Origin: an uncultured Lachnospiraceae bacterium
Lineage (GTDB): Bacteria; Bacillota; Clostridia; Lachnospirales; Lachnospiraceae
Direction: 5' to 3'
Assembly (NCBI GenBank): GCA_910586125.1
Contig: CAJUHP010000042.1
Span: forward strand, 1 to 14,069
DNA: 14,069 nucleotides
A program made the position numbers and the translations under genes. The notes under the pieces are model-generated. The model was not told the DNA's origin and did not search any database. It saw nothing but the letters and a program-made list of their open reading frames with translations. Shown piece by piece: positions 13,286 through 14,069 of this stretch (its first letter is position 1; each line of letters begins with the position of its first letter).

Positions 13286-13340
13286 AAAAGCTCTGGCCTG
13301 GTTCGGCGGATTATGCGCCGGACAGGGCAGAGCTTTTTTT
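13286..13340 (+). terminator. Strong rho-independent terminator
   Basis: AAAAGCTCTG (13286-13295) pairs with CAGAGCTTTT at the far side, extended inward by CCTG/CAGG and CGGCG/CGCCG pairs with a mismatch and a bulge, and ends in seven T (13334-13340). It lies 33 bases after the M55 stop and ends the mrp-M55 transcript. Confidence 0.9.
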
Positions 13341-13445
13341 GCGAAGCGGGGCAAAAATTTTTGATGTATGTACTGGGACCTCATTCTTCTGCCCTGCCAT
13401 TGAAAGATGGTTCTGTAAGGTCTGGCCGGATAGTAATCGGGTTAG

Positions 13446-13462
13446 ATGCACGTAAAGTGCAT
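13446..13462. promoter_or_regulatory. Palindrome upstream of the TIGR04086 gene
   Basis: ATGCAC (13446-13451) and GTGCAT (13457-13462) are perfect inverted arms with a 5-base spacer. They lie just upstream of a fair -10 box (TATAGT, 13486-13491) that lacks a good -35, a layout seen at activator-dependent promoters. The regulator is unknown. Confidence 0.35.
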
Positions 13463-13519
13463 GTTCCGGCGCGCACCGGCATAGATATAGTGTAGAAAAG
13501 AATTGCGGGGGAATTTGGT

Positions 13520-13888
13520 ATGGATACAAACATTTCGGTCAATCCCATACGATTTGTCAAAACGCTGCTGATCTCGTATGCGGTAACAGTTGTTCTTCTG
13601 TTTTTGTTTGCTTTGATTCTGTACAAGATGAAGCTGAGCGGGGCGCAGGCTTCCATGGGAGTGACGGTGATCTATCTGATATCCTGCGGCCTGGGCGGAT
13701 TTATCACAGGAAAACAGATGCGTACCAGGCGGCTGTTGTGGGGACTTTTGTCCGGGGCTCTGTATTTTACCATTTTGTTTATGTTGTCGATGCTGTCCGG
13801 CGGCGGTCTGTCGGCCGATTTAAAAAACATGTTTACGGTACTGGGGACATGTTTGGCCGGCAGCGCGGCAGGGGCGATTATCAGCTAG
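13520..13888 (+). CDS. TIGR04086-type four-helix membrane protein
   Basis: The 122-residue protein has four hydrophobic segments at about residues 12-35, 46-65, 70-93 and 104-121 and little else. Length, a GLGGFITGKQM stretch after the second helix, and a Gly/Ala-rich last helix (GTCLAGSAAGAIIS) fit the TIGR04086 family (Bacillus YrzE-like), whose function is unknown. In many Clostridia this gene is near yajC and the SCIFF peptide genes; here neither is in view, and a tRNA gene follows. ATG at 13520 has GGGGGAA 7 bases upstream. It seems to be transcribed alone. Confidence 0.8.
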   Translation: MDTNISVNPIRFVKTLLISYAVTVVLLFLFALILYKMKLSGAQASMGVTVIYLISCGLGGFITGKQMRTRRLLWGLLSGALYFTILFMLSMLSGGGLSADLKNMFTVLGTCLAGSAAGAIIS

Positions 13889-13905
13889 AAAGAAATCAGC
13901 GCTTT

Positions 13906-13942
13906 GAAAGAAAAAAATTGATGATTCTTTCCATTTTTTTTG
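13906..13942 (+). terminator. Weak AT-rich terminator
   Basis: GAAAGAA (13906-13912) pairs with TTCTTTC (13925-13931), followed by CA and a run of T. The stem is short and AT-rich, but the T run and position just after the membrane protein gene support termination. Confidence 0.5.
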
Positions 13943-13951
13943 AAAAAGCAC

Positions 13952-13980
13952 TTGCATTTTTTCTGTATCTATGCTATGAT
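13952..13980 (+). promoter_or_regulatory. tRNA promoter
   Basis: TTGCAT (13952-13957), a 17-base spacer and TATGAT (13975-13980) form a good housekeeping promoter 37 bases before the tRNA. Confidence 0.8.
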
Positions 13981-14017
13981 ACTAACTGCCCGTTTGAACC
14001 GGGTACAAGTATCAAGC

Positions 14018-14069
14018 GGACCTTTAGCTCAGTTGGTTAGAGCAACCGGCTCATAACCGGTCGGTCCTG
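14018..14069 (+). tRNA. tRNA-Met (CAT), cut by the window end
   Basis: The acceptor strand GGACCTT, a D-arm GCTC...GAGC with AGTTGGTTA in the loop, and the anticodon arm ACCGG-CTCATAA-CCGGT (14045-14061) are all canonical. The anticodon CAT is at 14052-14054. The D-arm and acceptor fit elongator methionine tRNA of Clostridia; a CAT tRNA modified to read isoleucine AUA cannot be excluded. The T-arm and 3' acceptor strand lie beyond the window. It may begin a tRNA cluster. Confidence 0.92.

Noticed and set aside
12407..13384. Minus-strand open frame of 325 codons
   Set aside because: Antisense to the M55 gene and running through its terminator; composition is shadow-like and the plus frame has all metal-binding residues.
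1..14069. CRISPR array, riboswitch, insertion sequence or phage genes
   Set aside because: I looked for regular spaced repeats, aptamer-like leaders and transposase or integrase motifs and found none that can be supported.

Overview
The window looks like chromosome of an anaerobic Firmicute of the class Clostridia, most likely Lachnospiraceae-like. The reasons are strong AGGAGG-type ribosome binding sites, TTGACA/TATAAT promoters, a TTG start on a clostridial-type cardiolipin synthase, a Smr-less MutS2-like protein, a TIGR04086-type membrane protein and a YARHG lipoprotein. I recognise no phage, insertion sequence, CRISPR array or complete mobile element. Taxonomy and functions come from reading the sequence, not from a database search.

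Left flank (1-1766): visibly more AT-rich than the rest and made of small or decayed units. It holds a long hairpin that fits a minus-strand terminator, a 95-residue protein of unknown role (minus), and two short, divergently transcribed ribbon-helix-helix proteins (605-790 minus, 943-1131 plus). These two resemble each other at the C-terminal helix. The first has a perfect consensus promoter with a 15-bp palindrome over its start point. A small open frame without a good start follows (1134-1316), then about 450 bases without a convincing gene. This part may be the remains of an accessory insertion.

Core region (1767-7742): a MutS2-like ATPase lacking the Smr nuclease domain stands alone. Then, behind an extended -10 promoter, comes a plus-strand run of YjjG-type nucleotidase, cardiolipin synthase (TTG start, closely coupled) and a YARHG lipoprotein. 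The lipoprotein gene ends in a 4-base tail-to-tail overlap with a minus-strand SAM-dependent methyltransferase of the RlmI-like class.

Transport and regulation region (7743-11472): the methyltransferase and an ABC exporter (ATPase plus 12-helix permease, overlapping by 8 bases) diverge from a shared intergenic region. Three copies of a 9-base half-site bracket the exporter promoter there. After a GC-rich terminator come a six-helix membrane protein with a HAAS-like N-terminus and an overlapping PadR-type regulator.

Right part (11473-14069): a consensus promoter drives an Mrp/Nbp35-type iron-sulfur carrier ATPase coupled by an ATGA overlap to an M55 D-aminopeptidase (DppA-like), closed by a strong terminator. 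A four-helix TIGR04086 protein and the first 52 bases of a tRNA-Met(CAT) with its own promoter finish the window.

The most unusual items are the divergent ribbon-helix-helix pair with its operator-like palindrome, the half-site array before the exporter, the 24-bp perfect palindrome inside the methyltransferase gene, and the Mrp-M55 coupling. I do not see a clearly new multi-gene system.
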